Positions 1 to 18,412 are shown, counted from the first letter of the stretch. The stretch is DNA of 64,000 nucleotides from Chlorocebus sabaeus (GCF_047675955.1 NC_132904.1:84759447-84823446), one strand, 5' to 3'. Numbers and translations are program-made. Notes: a model not told the origin generated them from the letters alone.

Positions 1-2295
1 GACGCAGCTCAGGGAGCAGGAACCCAAGCAGATTCCAGCACATTTTCTAAAATGAGGCATCAGATATAAGTCTGGGAGGGACCCAGGCAGATGGAGTTCA
101 CAAAACAGCAAATAGAAAGGAAAGTGCTGCACAGAGAAACAACTAAGGAGATATGCAGAGGGTACACCTTTAGTGTTCAGCAAAGTACTGATCAGCAAAT
201 GTGTGTGAGGAGACAACCTGGGGCTGGAAAAAAAGAATAATCTAGAATGAACTAGAATGTTCACATGTAAATATATATGTCAAAAGTTTTCTAATTTGTC
301 TATTTCAAATATATGCAGTTTCTTGCACATCAGTTATAATTCCATAAAGCTGTTTTTAAAAATGTGAGGCTCTTCTATCCCTGAAAGTAAAAACAAAAGC
401 AATCAAAAACTTGGAATTTATTTAAATTAGAAATAAACCATATTGTTTTTGAGTCATTTTTGTTTGTTGTAGCCTAACTAATATAGCTTCCTATTAAAGC
501 TAATCCCAAGATTTTATGGCCCTATGATATCAACTTGCAGGAACTAAAACTATCTGCTTTCTTATTAATGTCCAGTAGGACAAAGTGCCTTTTTCATAGA
601 TTCCATAGAACAATTTTTTTTTTTAATTTTCCAAAGCCCCCATTAATGTTCTTTTTGTATTTTATTAATCTAAATTGGTTTATGTGACAGTGTCTGAGTT
701 AATCATGGTCAATGCCATCATAGGCAATTGTGTACGCCACGCTTTGAAATGGAGCACTCAACCATGGGGGAAAAAATGAGGGCTTAAAATCAGCATGTGC
801 CCCGCTTACCAAACTATGCAATCGGGTGCTGAGCTACATTTACCTGGAAAGAATGGGAAACTTCCTCTAATTTGCATGGAGCTGCCATATATCTTTGTTT
901 AGGCTCCAATCCTGGTGGTTAAGCAGATAGACATTTGTTGGAAAAGAGAAGGAAACTGAGTGCAAGCTACGGATGAGTGGAACCAGAAAATTCCCACAAC
1001 AACAACATATGATTGTGGATATGGATATCGCTCATTTACTGTTATTTTGAAGTGCCCTTTCAGATACCCTGGATGAAAGGAATCTCTCATTTATCTGAAG
1101 ACTTCTACAACTTTATGTTATAAAACTCTTACAGCGTTGACACCTCCCTACCTTTAATTATAATTAATTGCATGTGTGTAACAAATTAGGAATACAACCT
1201 AAAGAGAGGCAAGAATTGGATGACTGTGTGAAACAAAAATGTTTTGGAAGATCAAATAGAGATAGGGAATTCTTTTGGCCATCACAGAAAAAGCTGGCAT
1301 AATAAGAAAGGGTTCCAGTAATCTTTATGTTTTGAGAGGAAAGTACTTAGGTGGTGAATAGTACAGTACTATGCTATCTGTACTTTTCTCAAGACAAGAA
1401 ATAAAGTGACTTCTTGATCATACAGTGTGTTATTTACAGCTATGACCAACAGTGGGAAGATGTCTTGATGGAGACACTACCCAATGAGGTTTCTTAGACA
1501 CTTCTAAGACATAGCAGTAAAGTCCCATTAAATCTGAGAGACAAAACACAGGAGTAAATGAGCCATCTGCAGAACCAAATTAAAAATTAATTTTCCAACA
1601 GATTTGTGTGCTCTGGTTTGCTTTTGGTTTTATAATCAGTTTGGTGCTATATGATGGTTAAAAGTTATCAGAGCACCATGTTAACAGAGGCATGCTGAAT
1701 TCAAACGGACTTGTGCCAAAACAGTAAGTTCAGACTGCAAGCAAATATGTTGGGCAAACCATTTTTTTGTTTCTACCAACTTGTACAAGCTCACTGGCAA
1801 AATGTAGAGTAGTAAATATAAAATGAAGAAATATTTGTTAAATGGCCCTTTAAATTTTCCATTATTATATTTTATTATGCATCATTAATTTAATTGGTCC
1901 ACTAAAATAATGTTTTCATAGTTAAAAAAATGTTTCTATTAAAAAGAAATTAAAATGATAGTAATAATGGAAAATATACACAGAATAGCCTAGGCAGTAC
2001 AAGGGAACAAAACTAAGTACACAAAAAGTAAAATATAAGACAAGAAAATGCATGCTTGTACTATTGAATTCAGTATTGACATTTAAATGTCAAACAGTGA
2101 CATTTATATAACATTTAATTAATATATTAATTTTAATTAAGTCCTAGATTTATGTATTTAATTTAGAAATGTGTTTCAGTTTATTTCTAAAATAATACAT
2201 GAATTTATACCTACTCTTATTCTTATACATATCTTAGTAACATAACAAATGTAAGTTAAGCCAACACTAGTAATTGATGAAATTTTTTTCATTTT
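1..2295. other. Intergenic DNA, no gene seen
   Basis: AT-rich sequence with stops in all frames. The longest open frame is about 60 codons, with no recognisable domain, splice pattern or codon bias. No repeat family was recognised by eye, although ancient repeats may be present below my detection. Confidence 0.6.
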
Positions 2296-2306
2296 AAGAA
2301 AGGTCT

Positions 2307-5017
<2,711 letters not shown>

Positions 5018-5032
5018 TAAAAATGTATCTTT
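5018..5032. repeat. Target-site duplication, 3' side of LINE-1
   Basis: TAAAAATGTATCTTT here matches 11247-11261 exactly. In LINE-1 sense the insertion point reads TT|AAAGAT, close to the LINE-1 endonuclease preference TT|AAAA. This sets the true 3' boundary of the insertion outside the inner poly-A. Confidence 0.9.
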
Positions 5033-5041
5033 TTTTTTTTT

Positions 5042-5070
5042 ATGGCTTAATCTTTGCTTTAAGTGAAATC
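5042..5070 (-). other. Putative 3' transduced segment of the LINE-1
   Basis: In LINE-1 sense, the element's own poly-A (5088-5071) is followed by 29 bp of non-LINE-1 sequence and then a second poly-A (5041-5031). The target-site duplication starts outside this second poly-A. A retrotransposition transcript that read through the source element's weak polyadenylation signal and ended at a downstream site gives exactly this structure. No clear AATAAA is seen within the 29 bp. Confidence 0.75.
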
Positions 5071-5088
5071 TTTTTTTTTTTTTTTTTT

Positions 5089-5310
5089 ATTATACTTTGA
5101 GTTCTAGGGTACATGTGCATAACGTGCAGGTTTGTTACATATGTATACTTGTGCCATGTTGGTGTGCTGCACCCATCAACTCGTCAGCACCCATCAACCT
5201 GTCATTTACATCAGGTATAACTCCCAATGCAATCCCTCCCCCCTCCCCCCTCCCCATGATAGGCCTCGGTGTGTGATGTTCCCCTTCCCGAGTCCAAGTG
5301 ATCTCATTGT
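5089..5310 (-). other. LINE-1 3' UTR with G-rich tract
   Basis: About 220 bp lie between the ORF2 stop and the poly-A. At 5234-5255 the plus strand has four C-runs separated by single T residues, so the LINE-1 sense strand carries a G-rich tract able in principle to form a G-quadruplex. Such a tract is characteristic of primate LINE-1 3' UTRs. The 3' end reads '...CAAAGTATAATAAAA', which includes AATAAA. Confidence 0.9.
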
Positions 5311-9153
<3,843 letters not shown>

Positions 9154-9201
9154 TTATTTTGCTCATTAGTTGATGCAGTTTCTTCCTAGCCTCGATGGTC
9201 T

Positions 9202-10218
9202 TTACATTTTGGCATGTTTTTGCAATGGCTGGTACCGGTTGTTCCTTTCCATGTTTAGTGCTTCCTTCAGGGTCTCTTGTAAGGCAGGCCTGGTGGTGAC
9301 AAAATCTCTAAGCATTTGCTTATCTGTAAAGGATTTTATTTCTCCTTCACTTACGAAACTTAGTTTGGCTGGATATGAAATTCTGGGTTTAAAATTCTTT
9401 TCTTTAAGAATGTTGAATATTGGCCCCCACTCTCTTCTGGCTTGTAGAGTTTCTGCCGAGAGATCTGCTGTTAGTCTGATGGGCTTCCCTTTGTGGGTAA
9501 CCCGACCTTTCTCTCTGGCTGCCCTTAAGATTTTTTCCTTCATTTCAACTTTGGTGAATCTGGCAATTATGTGTCTTGGAGTTGCTCTTCTCGAGGAATA
9601 TCTTTGTGGCGTTCTCTGTATTTCCTGGATTTGAATGTTGGCCTGCCCTACTAGGTTGGGGAAGTTCTCCTGGATGATATCCTGAAGAGTGTTTTCCAAC
9701 TTGATTCCATTTTGCCCCTCACTTTCAGGCACCCCAATCAGACGTAGATTTGGTCTTTTTACATAATCCCATACTTCTTGCAGGCTTTGTTCATTTCTTT
9801 TTCTTCTTTTTTCTTTTGGTTTCTCTTCTCGCTTCATTTCGTTCATTTGATCCTCAATCGCTGATACTCTTTCTTCCAGTTGATCGAGTCGGTTACTGAA
9901 GCTTGTGCATTTGTCACGTATTTCTCATGTCATGGTTTTCATCTCTTTCATTTCGTTTATGACCTTCTCTGCATTAATTACTCTAGCCATCAATTCTTCC
10001 ACTTTTTTTTCAAGATTTTTAGTTTCTTTGTGCTGGGTACGTAGTTCCTCCTTTAGCTCTGAGAAGTTTGATGGACTGAAGCCTTCTTCTCTCATCTCGT
10101 CAAAGTCATTCTCCGTCAAGCTTTGATCCGTTGCTGGCGATGAGCTGTGCTCCTTTACCGGGGGAGATGTGCTCTTATTTTTTGAATTTCCAGCTTTTCT
10201 GCCCTGCTTTTTCCCCAT
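9202..10218 (-). pseudogene. LINE-1 ORF1 (RNA-binding chaperone), one nonsense codon
   Basis: ORF1p is the trimeric coiled-coil RNA chaperone that coats LINE-1 RNA. From the ATG at 10218 to the stop at 9204-9202 is 339 codons including stop, the canonical 338-residue length with no net indel. Residues 1-97 hold the basic N-terminus and the start of the coiled coil. A TGA at 9927-9925 (codon 98) breaks the frame. Downstream the same frame stays open through the rest of the coiled coil, the RRM (roughly residues 150-250) and the C-terminal domain ending in H-A-K-M. CGA to TGA by CpG deamination would explain the stop. The remaining open stretch from the Met at 9846 (214 codons) covers RRM and CTD but lacks most of the trimerisation region. 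Confidence 0.95.
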
Positions 10219-11246
10219 CTTTGTGGTTTTATCTGCCTCTGGTCTTTGATGATGGTGATGTACTGATGGGGTTTTGGTGTAGGTGTCCTTCCTGTTTGAT
10301 AATTTTCCTTCTAACAGTCAGGACCCTCAGCTGTAGGTCTGTTAGAGATTGCTTGAGGACCACTCCAGACCCTGTTTGCCTGGGTATCAGCAGCAGAGGC
10401 TGCAGAAGATAGAATATTGCTGAACAGCGAGTGTACCTGTCTGATTCTTGCTTTGGAAGCTTCCTCTCAGGGGTGTACTCCACCCTGTGAGGCGTGGGGT
10501 GTCAAACTGCCCCTAGTGGGAGATGTCTCCCAGTTAGGCTACTCAGCGGTCAGGGACCCACTTAAGCAGGCAGTCTGTCCCTTCTCAGATCTCAACCTCC
10601 GTGTTGGGAGATTCACTGCTCTCTTCAAAGCTGTCAGACAGAGTCGTTTGCATCTGCAGAGGTTTCTGCTGCGTTTGTTATTGTTTACTGTGCCCTGTCC
10701 CCAGAGGTGGAGTCTACAGAGACAGGCAGGTTTCCTTGAGCTGCTGTGAGCTCCACCCAGTTCGAGCTTCCCAGGGGCTTTGTTTAGCTACTTAAGCCTC
10801 AGCAATGGCGGGCGCCCCTCCCCCAGCCTTGCTTTTGCCTTGCCGGTAGATCACAGACTGCTGTGCTAGCAATGAGGGATGCTCCGTGGGCGTGGGACCC
10901 TCCCGGCCAGGTGTGGGATATAATCTCCTGGTGTGCCCGTTTCCTTAAAGTGCAGTATTGGGGTGGGAGTTACCCGATATTCCAGGTGTTGTGTGTCTCA
11001 GTTCCCCTGGCTAGGAAAAGGGATTCCCCTCCCCCTTGCGCTTCCCAGGTGAGGCGATGCCTCACCCTGCTTCAGCTCTCGCTGGTCGGGCTGCAGCCGC
11101 TGACCAGCACCGATTGTCGGGCACTCCCTAGTGAGATGAACCCAGTACCTCAGTTGAAAATGCAGAAATCACCGGTCTTCTGTGTCGCTCGCGCTGGGAG
11201 TTGGAGAGTGGAGCTGTTCCTATTCGGCCATCTTGCTCCGCCCCTC
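10219..11246 (-). promoter_or_regulatory. LINE-1 5' UTR / internal promoter
   Basis: 1028 bp, GC-rich relative to the flanks, running from the element's first base to the ORF1 ATG. The YY1-type motif (plus-strand GGCCATCTTG, 11226-11235) sits about 12 bases from the 5' end, where YY1 directs the transcription start in primate LINE-1s. The opposite strand of this region drives antisense transcription in human LINE-1s. I infer the same potential here but cannot see activity. Confidence 0.85.
10805..10849 (+). pseudogene. ORF0 remnant, antisense in LINE-1 5' UTR
   Basis: On the strand opposite LINE-1, ATG at 10805 opens a frame starting M-A-G-A-P-P-P-A, the N-terminus I recall for primate LINE-1 ORF0. 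It ends at TAG (10847-10849) after 14 codons, whereas human ORF0 is about 70 codons. The same frame continues to resemble ORF0 after the stop (D-C-C-A-S-N). The start is retained but the frame is truncated. The homology call rests on memory of human ORF0. Confidence 0.6.
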
Positions 11247-11261
11247 TAAAAATGTATCTTT
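11247..11261. repeat. Target-site duplication, 5' side of LINE-1
   Basis: TAAAAATGTATCTTT, an exact match to 5018-5032. It directly abuts the first base of the LINE-1 5' UTR, showing that the element is not 5'-truncated. Confidence 0.9.
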
Positions 11262-13864
11262 AATAAATGACATTGTTTTCTCTATCTTAGGAACTGAATG
11301 AATATATGTCTAAGAAGACTTTGTTCAGGGGAAGTTGTTCATGACCCTACTTTAAACACCATATTTCTATAGATTATACAAAAGTAATTAGTATAAGGGG
11401 AAGTTATCCCACTTTTCAGATTGTTCAGGTAACTCCATGTTGTAATTTTTTTAAAAACTTCACATTTGTATATTATTTTTCACTATCCAAAGCCCTTTCA
11501 TGTATATTATTTTTTACAACTGTGCAAATATTAAATCATGTTTACAGATAAACATACCTAATTTTAAAGAAACCATTTTTTTGCTTTGATTATTTTTGAC
11601 TCATGATAATTGTACATATTTTGGGGTAGAGTGTGACATTTTAATTCATAGGTACAATATGTAATGATCAAATCAGGGTAAATGGAATATTCATTACCTC
11701 AAGCATTTTTCTTTTTTGTGTGTGTTGGGAACATTCAACATCTGCTCTGCTAGCTATTTGAAACTGTATAATTAATTGTTGTTAATTATAGTCACCCTAT
11801 AATGCTAAAGAATGCTAGAACTTATTCATCTTATCTCACTGTAAATTTTGTATTCATTAACCAATCTTTGACTATCTCTCCCTCTTACTTTTCCCAGCCT
11901 CCAGTAGCCACTATTCTACTCTTTACTCTAAGGTATCACTTTAATTTCACAATGAGAATAATGTCTTTAGATAAAATGCTTTTCATGGTTATATCTGTAA
12001 ATACAAGAAATTCCCAAACTCAATAAATGATTTATGGAACTAGGGGAAATTTAATTTAATAAATGTAGTTTAACTTTTAAAAATCAATAAAGCAGGATTT
12101 CCACTTTTAAATGTAGTAGGAGAGATCACACCTATGCTCCCACTGGGGGAAAAAAATCAAGCCTTGAAAAAGTTAAAGAAATTACACCAATCCCAATTTT
12201 AAAGACATCAAGTGACTGTGAAAACAACGAAGACTAGATTAAAACTTTAGAGAAAGGAGTGCCTTTGAAAGGGAGCTGATAATTTTATGTTATTTTTTCC
12301 TCGAAGGGCATTTGCCCAGTCTGAGACCAACCTAAGGGCTGAAGTTGGTTCAGGCCTAGAACCTCCAGTGGGGAAATAGAAACCAGTAAGCTTGTGGCAG
12401 TCAAACAAGACTGGTTTAAAACAAATCGGGAACTTGAGAGACCTCAAGAGGCATCGTGGGATAGTTCTTTAATTCTGGGGCTTCACAAAGCCTGGAAGTT
12501 ACACAACAGATTGCATAAGGGAAAATTAAAGCTTCCCTTAGGTGAAAGTTGGAGGAGAGGAAAATTTTAGTTTCAAATGATTTTCACAGTTTTATTTTTC
12601 AAAATGGAAATTTTGATTACTATACTGAGACTATTCTTGGAACTAATGTTTTATTATCTGGAATGGGAATGGGATAGTCCCTGGAATGGGATAGTTGCAA
12701 GATCTGATATAATTTTTAGGAACAGGGATGAAACAGCTTCATAATTGTAAGAATGGATGGCAGTGGGAAGGAGGGTTGTTTCATTGGTACCCTGTCAGAG
12801 ACTAGCAAGATGCAGATCAATCCCATTTCTCCCTCTGGGCAAGACAGCAAAAGTGATTTCTCAGCTTCTTTTGCAGTTGGTTTGCGGTCATGTGACTGAT
12901 ATCTGGCCAATAAAATGTGGAGGGTGGTGTACCACTATGTAGGCCTGCCTATTAAACTGCCTCAATTATTCCTTATCTAATTTTGTTCTGACCTTATTGC
13001 TAGAAGTGAATGATTCTGAGATTCTGGATCTGTATAATGTAAATCAATATGCTTGAATCATCTGGAAGTTAGCATACCCAAAATCCATAGCAAATCACCT
13101 GAACCTCTGCGGATTATAACATGAGCAAAAAATAAACCTTTATTATTTTAATCCACTGCAATTTGAATTTGTTTCCCACAGAAGCTAGCGTTAATTGCCC
13201 TCATGAATACACAGCCTAACTCTCCTTTAACAAAATTCTGAAAATATGAGCGATTATATGCATCACACTCACAACTGATTGTTATGAAGCATTGACTGAT
13301 AACATTAAGTAGAGAATAATTTCCAAGTATCCAAGGATCTTTCCTTAAGGCCTGTTGAGAATCAAAGATCACAGAAATCTGTGCTTTAGTGAACATTGGG
13401 ACAGAGCTATGTTATAAGGCTGTTTTGTGCAGACAGTAGTAGTGTATATCTGAGGTCACAGTCATGGATAAGACTACCCAAGAATTTAAACCCTATCTAA
13501 TCATAAAACAAGGGTCAACTTCCGATTTCTCAGTAGGGAGAGGAAATTGTGACTTCTGATTGGATTAATTAGAGAAGAATTAGATTAAGACAATCTTGAG
13601 CTTGGCCTAAAGGTCAAATTAGATAGAGAAGAACTGGCACGCTATTCATGGAGTGAAGTATAGCACAAAACAGGTTGCAGATCCAGGGATGAATGTGGTT
13701 CCTAGGATAGAAAATGGACCAGTCATTTGACATGGTGGACTCCTCCATTTGGACTATCAACATTAAACCTGAAAAGATGGAAATGGATAGAGAAGAATTT
13801 TAGTAAAGAATTGATAAGACATTCTGACTACTAGATGATTCCCAGGAATAATATATTGAGTTAT
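11262..13864. other. Intergenic DNA, no gene seen
   Basis: No exon-like open frame. The stretch around 12716-12942 ('...GCGGTCATGTGACTGATATCTGGCCAATAAAATGTGGAGG') looks like an old interspersed repeat, but I cannot assign its family. The 60-80-codon frames here have no domain resemblance. Confidence 0.5.
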
Positions 13865-14105
13865 CATGTATTAGTTGCTATTTCACATGCTTCATATTTC
13901 ATTTAATTCTTATAATCTAGTGAAGTATGTGTATTTATTAGCCCCATTATATTAAAAATAATGATTAATTTAATTAAAATTGATTTTAAAAACAAGGCAG
14001 AGGGAAATAAAGTAAAATGACCTTAGGTTACTAGCATAGTAACTATGACATCTAAAATTCAGACTCAAGTAGTCTGACTCCAGTAAATGGTCTTCATTAC
14101 TATCG
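13865..14105 (+). mobile_element. MIR SINE relic
   Basis: Diverged MIR pattern: a 'catttaattcttataat' motif, then 'agccccattatat', ending with 'gtctgactccag'. Edges are approximate. Confidence 0.65.
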
Positions 14106-14124
14106 TGTATTTAAGAATAACAGA

Positions 14125-14525
14125 GTAGAGGTCAGAGGAAGTGAGGAATAGTGTAAAGAGCTTAAACTTTGGAATCATAAGGATCTTGGTTTGAATCCTT
14201 TCTCTATCATATGAAGTCTTAGGCAAATGAAATTTTCTGAGTCTAAATATCATATTTTAGTGAAGATAATGAGACATACATTTTAAAAATTTATATCTTT
14301 GTGTATGTGTTTATATACTTAAGAGATCCTGGGTACAGTACATAGATCCCGGTAGATGGCCCAATATGCCATAGCTCTTATAGCATTAAAATATGGTTTA
14401 TAGGGTGGAGAGATCATAAGTTTAAAGTTTAAGTTTTGTTTTGTTTGTGTAATTAGATTACAGCACTGGGTATGGCTAGAAAGTGCCTAGCAGATACTTG
14501 GTGCTTAACATCTATTTAATCAGAT
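14125..14525 (+). mobile_element. MIR SINE relic
   Basis: Follows the MIR consensus order: 'taaagagcttaaactttggaatca', 'ttggtttgaatcctttctct', 'cttaggcaaatgaaattttctgagtct', then a 3' part near 14480-14520 with 'gtgcctagcagatacttggtgctta'. Diverged and gapped. Confidence 0.65.
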
Positions 14526-14820
14526 TCTGATTTTGTGATGATAGTGGAGCATTCAAGTGACACTGTTGATGACAGTTGCAGATATAGAGGGAGCTTAGGA
14601 TAAACATAAATGTTGAAACTGCGGCCACCTATATACTGTGCTAATTGAATTATTAAAAGTAGATGAGATTTGTGAGAAAGAGGTACAAAGTGCGAACACA
14701 GCACTAGTGCCTGTTAGATTGTGGGAAATAAAATGGGTCCAGAAAAGAATAATCATAGAAATAATAACTGTGTTTTCTTAGCCTTAAGTTAAAAAAGAGA
14801 TTGCATTTCCTAAGGAAAAA

Positions 14821-15061
14821 TGTATTAGTCTGTCCTTAAAACACATATCTTACACGGGCAGTGCAGGAGGAGGGTGAGGGACTGGTGCTACATACTTTTA
14901 AATGATCAGATCTCAGAAAAACTCCCTCACTATCATGAAAACAGCACCAAGGGGAAAATCCACCCACATGATCCAATCACCTCCACCAGGTCCCATCACC
15001 AACATTGGGGATTGCAATGTGAAATAAAATGTGGGCAGGGACACAGATCCAAACTGTATCA
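14821..15061 (-). repeat. THE1 3' LTR with internal deletion
   Basis: 241 bp against about 390 bp for the partner LTR. The part shortly after 'TGTATTAGTCTGTCC', which in the other LTR holds 'CACCTGAGACTGGGTAATTTATAAAG', is missing. The remaining segment aligns with the partner through 'CACTATCATGAAAACA' and 'CAACATTGGGGATT'. Confidence 0.85.
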
Positions 15062-16698
15062 TTCTGCCCCAGTCCCTCCCAAATCTCATGTCCTTTTCAC
15101 ATTGAAAAATACAATCATCCCTCACAACAGTCCCCCAAAGTCTTAACTCACTCCAGCATTAACTCAAAAGTCCAAATTCCAGGGTCTCATCTGAGACAAG
15201 GATAGTCCTTTTCACTAATGAGCCTGTAAAATCACAACCAAGTTAATTACTCCAAAGATACAATGGGGGTACAGGCATTGGGTAAATACTCCCATTCCAA
15301 AAAGGAGAAATTGCACAAAAGAAAGGGGTTACAGGCCCCATGCAAGTCCAAAACCCAGCAGGGCAGACATTAAGTCTTAAAGGTCCAAAATAATCTATTT
15401 TGACTCCCTATCCCACATTCACTGATGCAATGGGTGAGCTTCCAAGGCCTTGAGCAGCTCCACCACTGTGGCTTTGCAGGTTCAGCCCCTGCAGCTGTTC
15501 TCATGGACTGGCATTGAGTGCCTGTGTCTTTTCCAGGCTGAGGGTGCAAGCTGCCAGTAAAGCTACCATTCTAGGGTGTGGAGGATGATGGGCTTCTTCT
15601 CACAGCTCCATTAGTCAATGCCTCAGTGGGGACTCTGTGTGGTGTAACCAACCCCACATTTACCTTCTGCACTGTCCTAGTAAAAGTTCTCCATGAGGGT
15701 TCCATTCCTGTAGCAGGCTTCTGCCTGGACATACAGGCTTTTCCATAAATCCTTTGAAATCTAGGTGGAGGCTTCCAAGCCTCAACTCTTGCACTGTGCA
15801 AACCCACAGGCTTAAGACCATATGGAAACCCCAGGGCTTATGACTTGTGCCCTCTGAAGAAGCTTCCTGAGATGTACCTGGACCTCTTTGAGCCACAGCT
15901 GGAACTGGAGCAGCTGGGATGGAGGGACGCAGCTGGGATACAGTGTCTCCAGGCTCTGCAGTGCAGCAGGGCCCTCGCTGTGGCCCACAAAGCCATTCTT
16001 CCCTCCTAGGCTTCTTGGCCTGTGATAGGAGGGGCTGCCAGGAAGTTCTTCAAAATGACTTCATGGCCTTTTCCCCATTGTTTTGACAATGAGCATCTGG
16101 CTCCTCTTATATGAATTTCTGCAGCTGGCTTGAATTCCTCCCCAGAAAATGGACTTTTCTTTTCTACCATATGGCCTACTGTTTATGGTCAGGTTGCAAA
16201 TTTTTCAAACTTTTATGCTCTGCTTTCCTTTCAATTATAAGTTCCAGTTGTACATAATTTCTTTGCTCACACATATGAACCTGGTTGTTTAGAAGCAGCC
16301 AAGCAACATCTTGAATGCTTTGCTGCTTAGAAATTTTTTCTTCCAGATACTCTAAATCATCACTCTCAAGTTCAAAATTCCACAGATCCTTAGGGCAGTG
16401 GCACAATACCACCAGATTCTTCGCTATTGTGCAACAAAAGTGACATTTGCTCCGGGTCCCAATAGGCTCCTGATCTCCCCCTGAGACCTCATCAGCTTGG
16501 ACTTTATTGTCTATATCACTATAAGCATTTCAGTCACAACTATTTAACCAAGCTCTAGGAAGTTCCAAATTTTCTCTCATATTCCTGTCTTCTGAGCCCT
16601 TCAAACTCTTCCAACTTCTGACCATTACCCAGTTCCAAAGCAGCTTTCACATTTTCAGGCATCTTTATAGTAATGCCTCACTCCTCTGTACCAATTTT
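15062..16698 (-). other. THE1 internal region
   Basis: About 1.64 kb between the LTRs. Recognisable THE1-internal stretches include 'CAACAGTCCCCCAAAGTCTTAACTCA', 'GATACAATGGGGGTACAGGC' and 'GGCCCCATGCAAGTCCAAAA' (plus-strand wording). Short open frames here (for example minus-strand 15571-15807 and 16176-16412) are fragments without identifiable domains. Confidence 0.85.
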
Positions 16699-17088
16699 CC
16701 TTATTAGCTTTTTCTCACATTTCTATAAAGAACCACCTGAGACTGGGTAATTTATAAAGAAAAAGGTTTAATTGGCTCCCTGTTCTGCAGACTGTACATG
16801 AAGTATACCAACTTCTGCTTCAGGGGAGGCCTCAGGAAATTTACAATCATGATGGAAGGCAATGGGGAAGCAGGCATGTCTTACATGGCTGGAGCAGAAG
16901 GAAGAGGTGGGTAGGTGCCACAGACTTTTAAACAAGCATCTTTCTCAAGAACTCACTATCATGAAAACAACACCAAGAGGGAGATCCACCCCCATGACCC
17001 AATCATATCCTACCAGGCCCTGCCACCAACATTGGGGATTATAATTCAACATGAAATGTGAGTGAGGACACAGATCCAAGTCATGTCA
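16699..17088 (-). repeat. THE1 5' LTR, full length
   Basis: 390 bp including the 'GAGACTGGGTAATTTATAAAGAAAA' box, the 'GGAGGCCTCAGGAAA' box and the 'CCAACATTGGGGATTATAATTCAACATG' box typical of THE1/MST LTRs in reverse orientation. The proviral termini read TG...CA in sense. Confidence 0.88.
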
Positions 17089-18412
17089 ATAAATATGTTG
17101 AATAATAGAATTATGACTTACCTAAATATGAAGTGTCATGGAAAAAAGATAGCTAGAGATGATATGTTTGTCACAGACAATCCACAATGTGTATATTCAC
17201 ATGTGGATACTATTTTAAATTGTATTTTTAAATAAAAAATTGCTTTCCTCTCCTGAAAATTATTTGTAGATTAGAAATATCGTGATATAATTCCTGTTAT
17301 TCCATACATACTGTTGGATATATATATCTCAAATGGCCTTTTTCATATCCATTGGTGTCTCATTTTCAGAAAAGATAAAAAGAAAATTATGCTTTCCCAC
17401 AGAGAGCTTAAGATCACAAATCACCACTTAACAACTTACTCACGTAACCAAACACCACCTGTTCCCCAATAAGCTTTGGAAATAAATGGAAAATTAAAAT
17501 AAATAAAAATATTTTAAAAGACTACCTTGTCTTTTTGATTTCTAATTTCTATTGCATTTTTCTCAAAGTAGTCTTACTGACTATTCAACAACCCAACATT
17601 AGTTTAACACCTACTAGATGGAAGGTACTGTGTTAGTCTCTGAGGATTACAGAAATAAATTTTAAAACTATCACTGTCTTTAAGGCCTATATATTCCAGT
17701 GATGATAAAGGTATTTATACAGAAACCATGTTTTTGTGGGGATACAAATCACCACAAAACAAGATTTAATATTTATACCAGGTGAAAAAAAACGTCTTCA
17801 AAGGAGCTGAAGATGCTTAGTTGAGCAGTGAAAATATTTAGAATCTGGACTATAGAAATGAGAAGTGAGAAAGCAAAAATGTTTGCCTGAAAAACTGAGT
17901 AATTATAATGAATTAAATTTTAAGATTTAATTTTCCTTGTTTGCACGAGGCTAATGTATAATTTTGATGTATTGCTTTAACAAATATTGTAGAACTTACA
18001 TCTTTTCTCCTTATTTTGATTTGAAACATTTTTAACTTAGCCATACTGAGAACTCTAGCTTATGCAAAACTTTTAAAACTAGTTGTAATTTTCCATAATC
18101 ATCCTACTGTTTCAAATACACCTATTCAAGTGAAATTCCAAAGTTCATGCCAATATGAGGAATAAATTATTTGTGATCAACCTAATCTGTCACATTCTCA
18201 AAAGGTCAGAATGGATCCCTTTATTGTAAATCCATTGACACATGAATCTAATCTAAATAAGATGAAAGAACTAATTGATATACTAGCAGTTTACTTATGA
18301 TGCTTCCAAGATTTGTTACAAAAATTATCTGTTAAATAAATTAAATAATTTAAGGTTTTATTGGATGACTAATACCCTGTAGGAATAAACCAGTTCAACC
18401 ATCCCCATTTTT
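17089..18412. other. Intergenic DNA, no gene seen
   Basis: AT-rich with no long frame. A segment near 17580-17720 ('...acctactagatggaaggtactgtgttagtctctgaggattacag...') resembles a widespread ancient mammalian repeat that I cannot name. Confidence 0.5.

Larger units (their letters stand above)
14821..17088 (-). mobile_element. THE1-type MaLR LTR retrotransposon, minus strand
   Basis: A non-autonomous mammalian-apparent LTR retrotransposon with both LTRs (14821-15061 and 16699-17088) and a 1.6-kb internal region. It lies in reverse, so the plus-strand copy begins 'TGTATTAGTCTGT' and ends '...CAAGTCATGTCA'. THE1 elements lack pol, and no open coding frame survives here. The flanking 5-mers (AAAAA and ATAAA) are at best an imperfect target-site duplication. 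Confidence 0.9.

Noticed and set aside
10131..11249. Several 80-128-codon plus-strand frames
   Set aside because: They lie antisense in the GC-rich LINE-1 5' UTR and ORF1. Only the short ORF0-like start has independent support.
14874..15896. Frames of 70-90 codons as a THE1 gag-like protein
   Set aside because: They overlap LTR and internal sequence on both strands without a continuous frame, so no protein can be supported.
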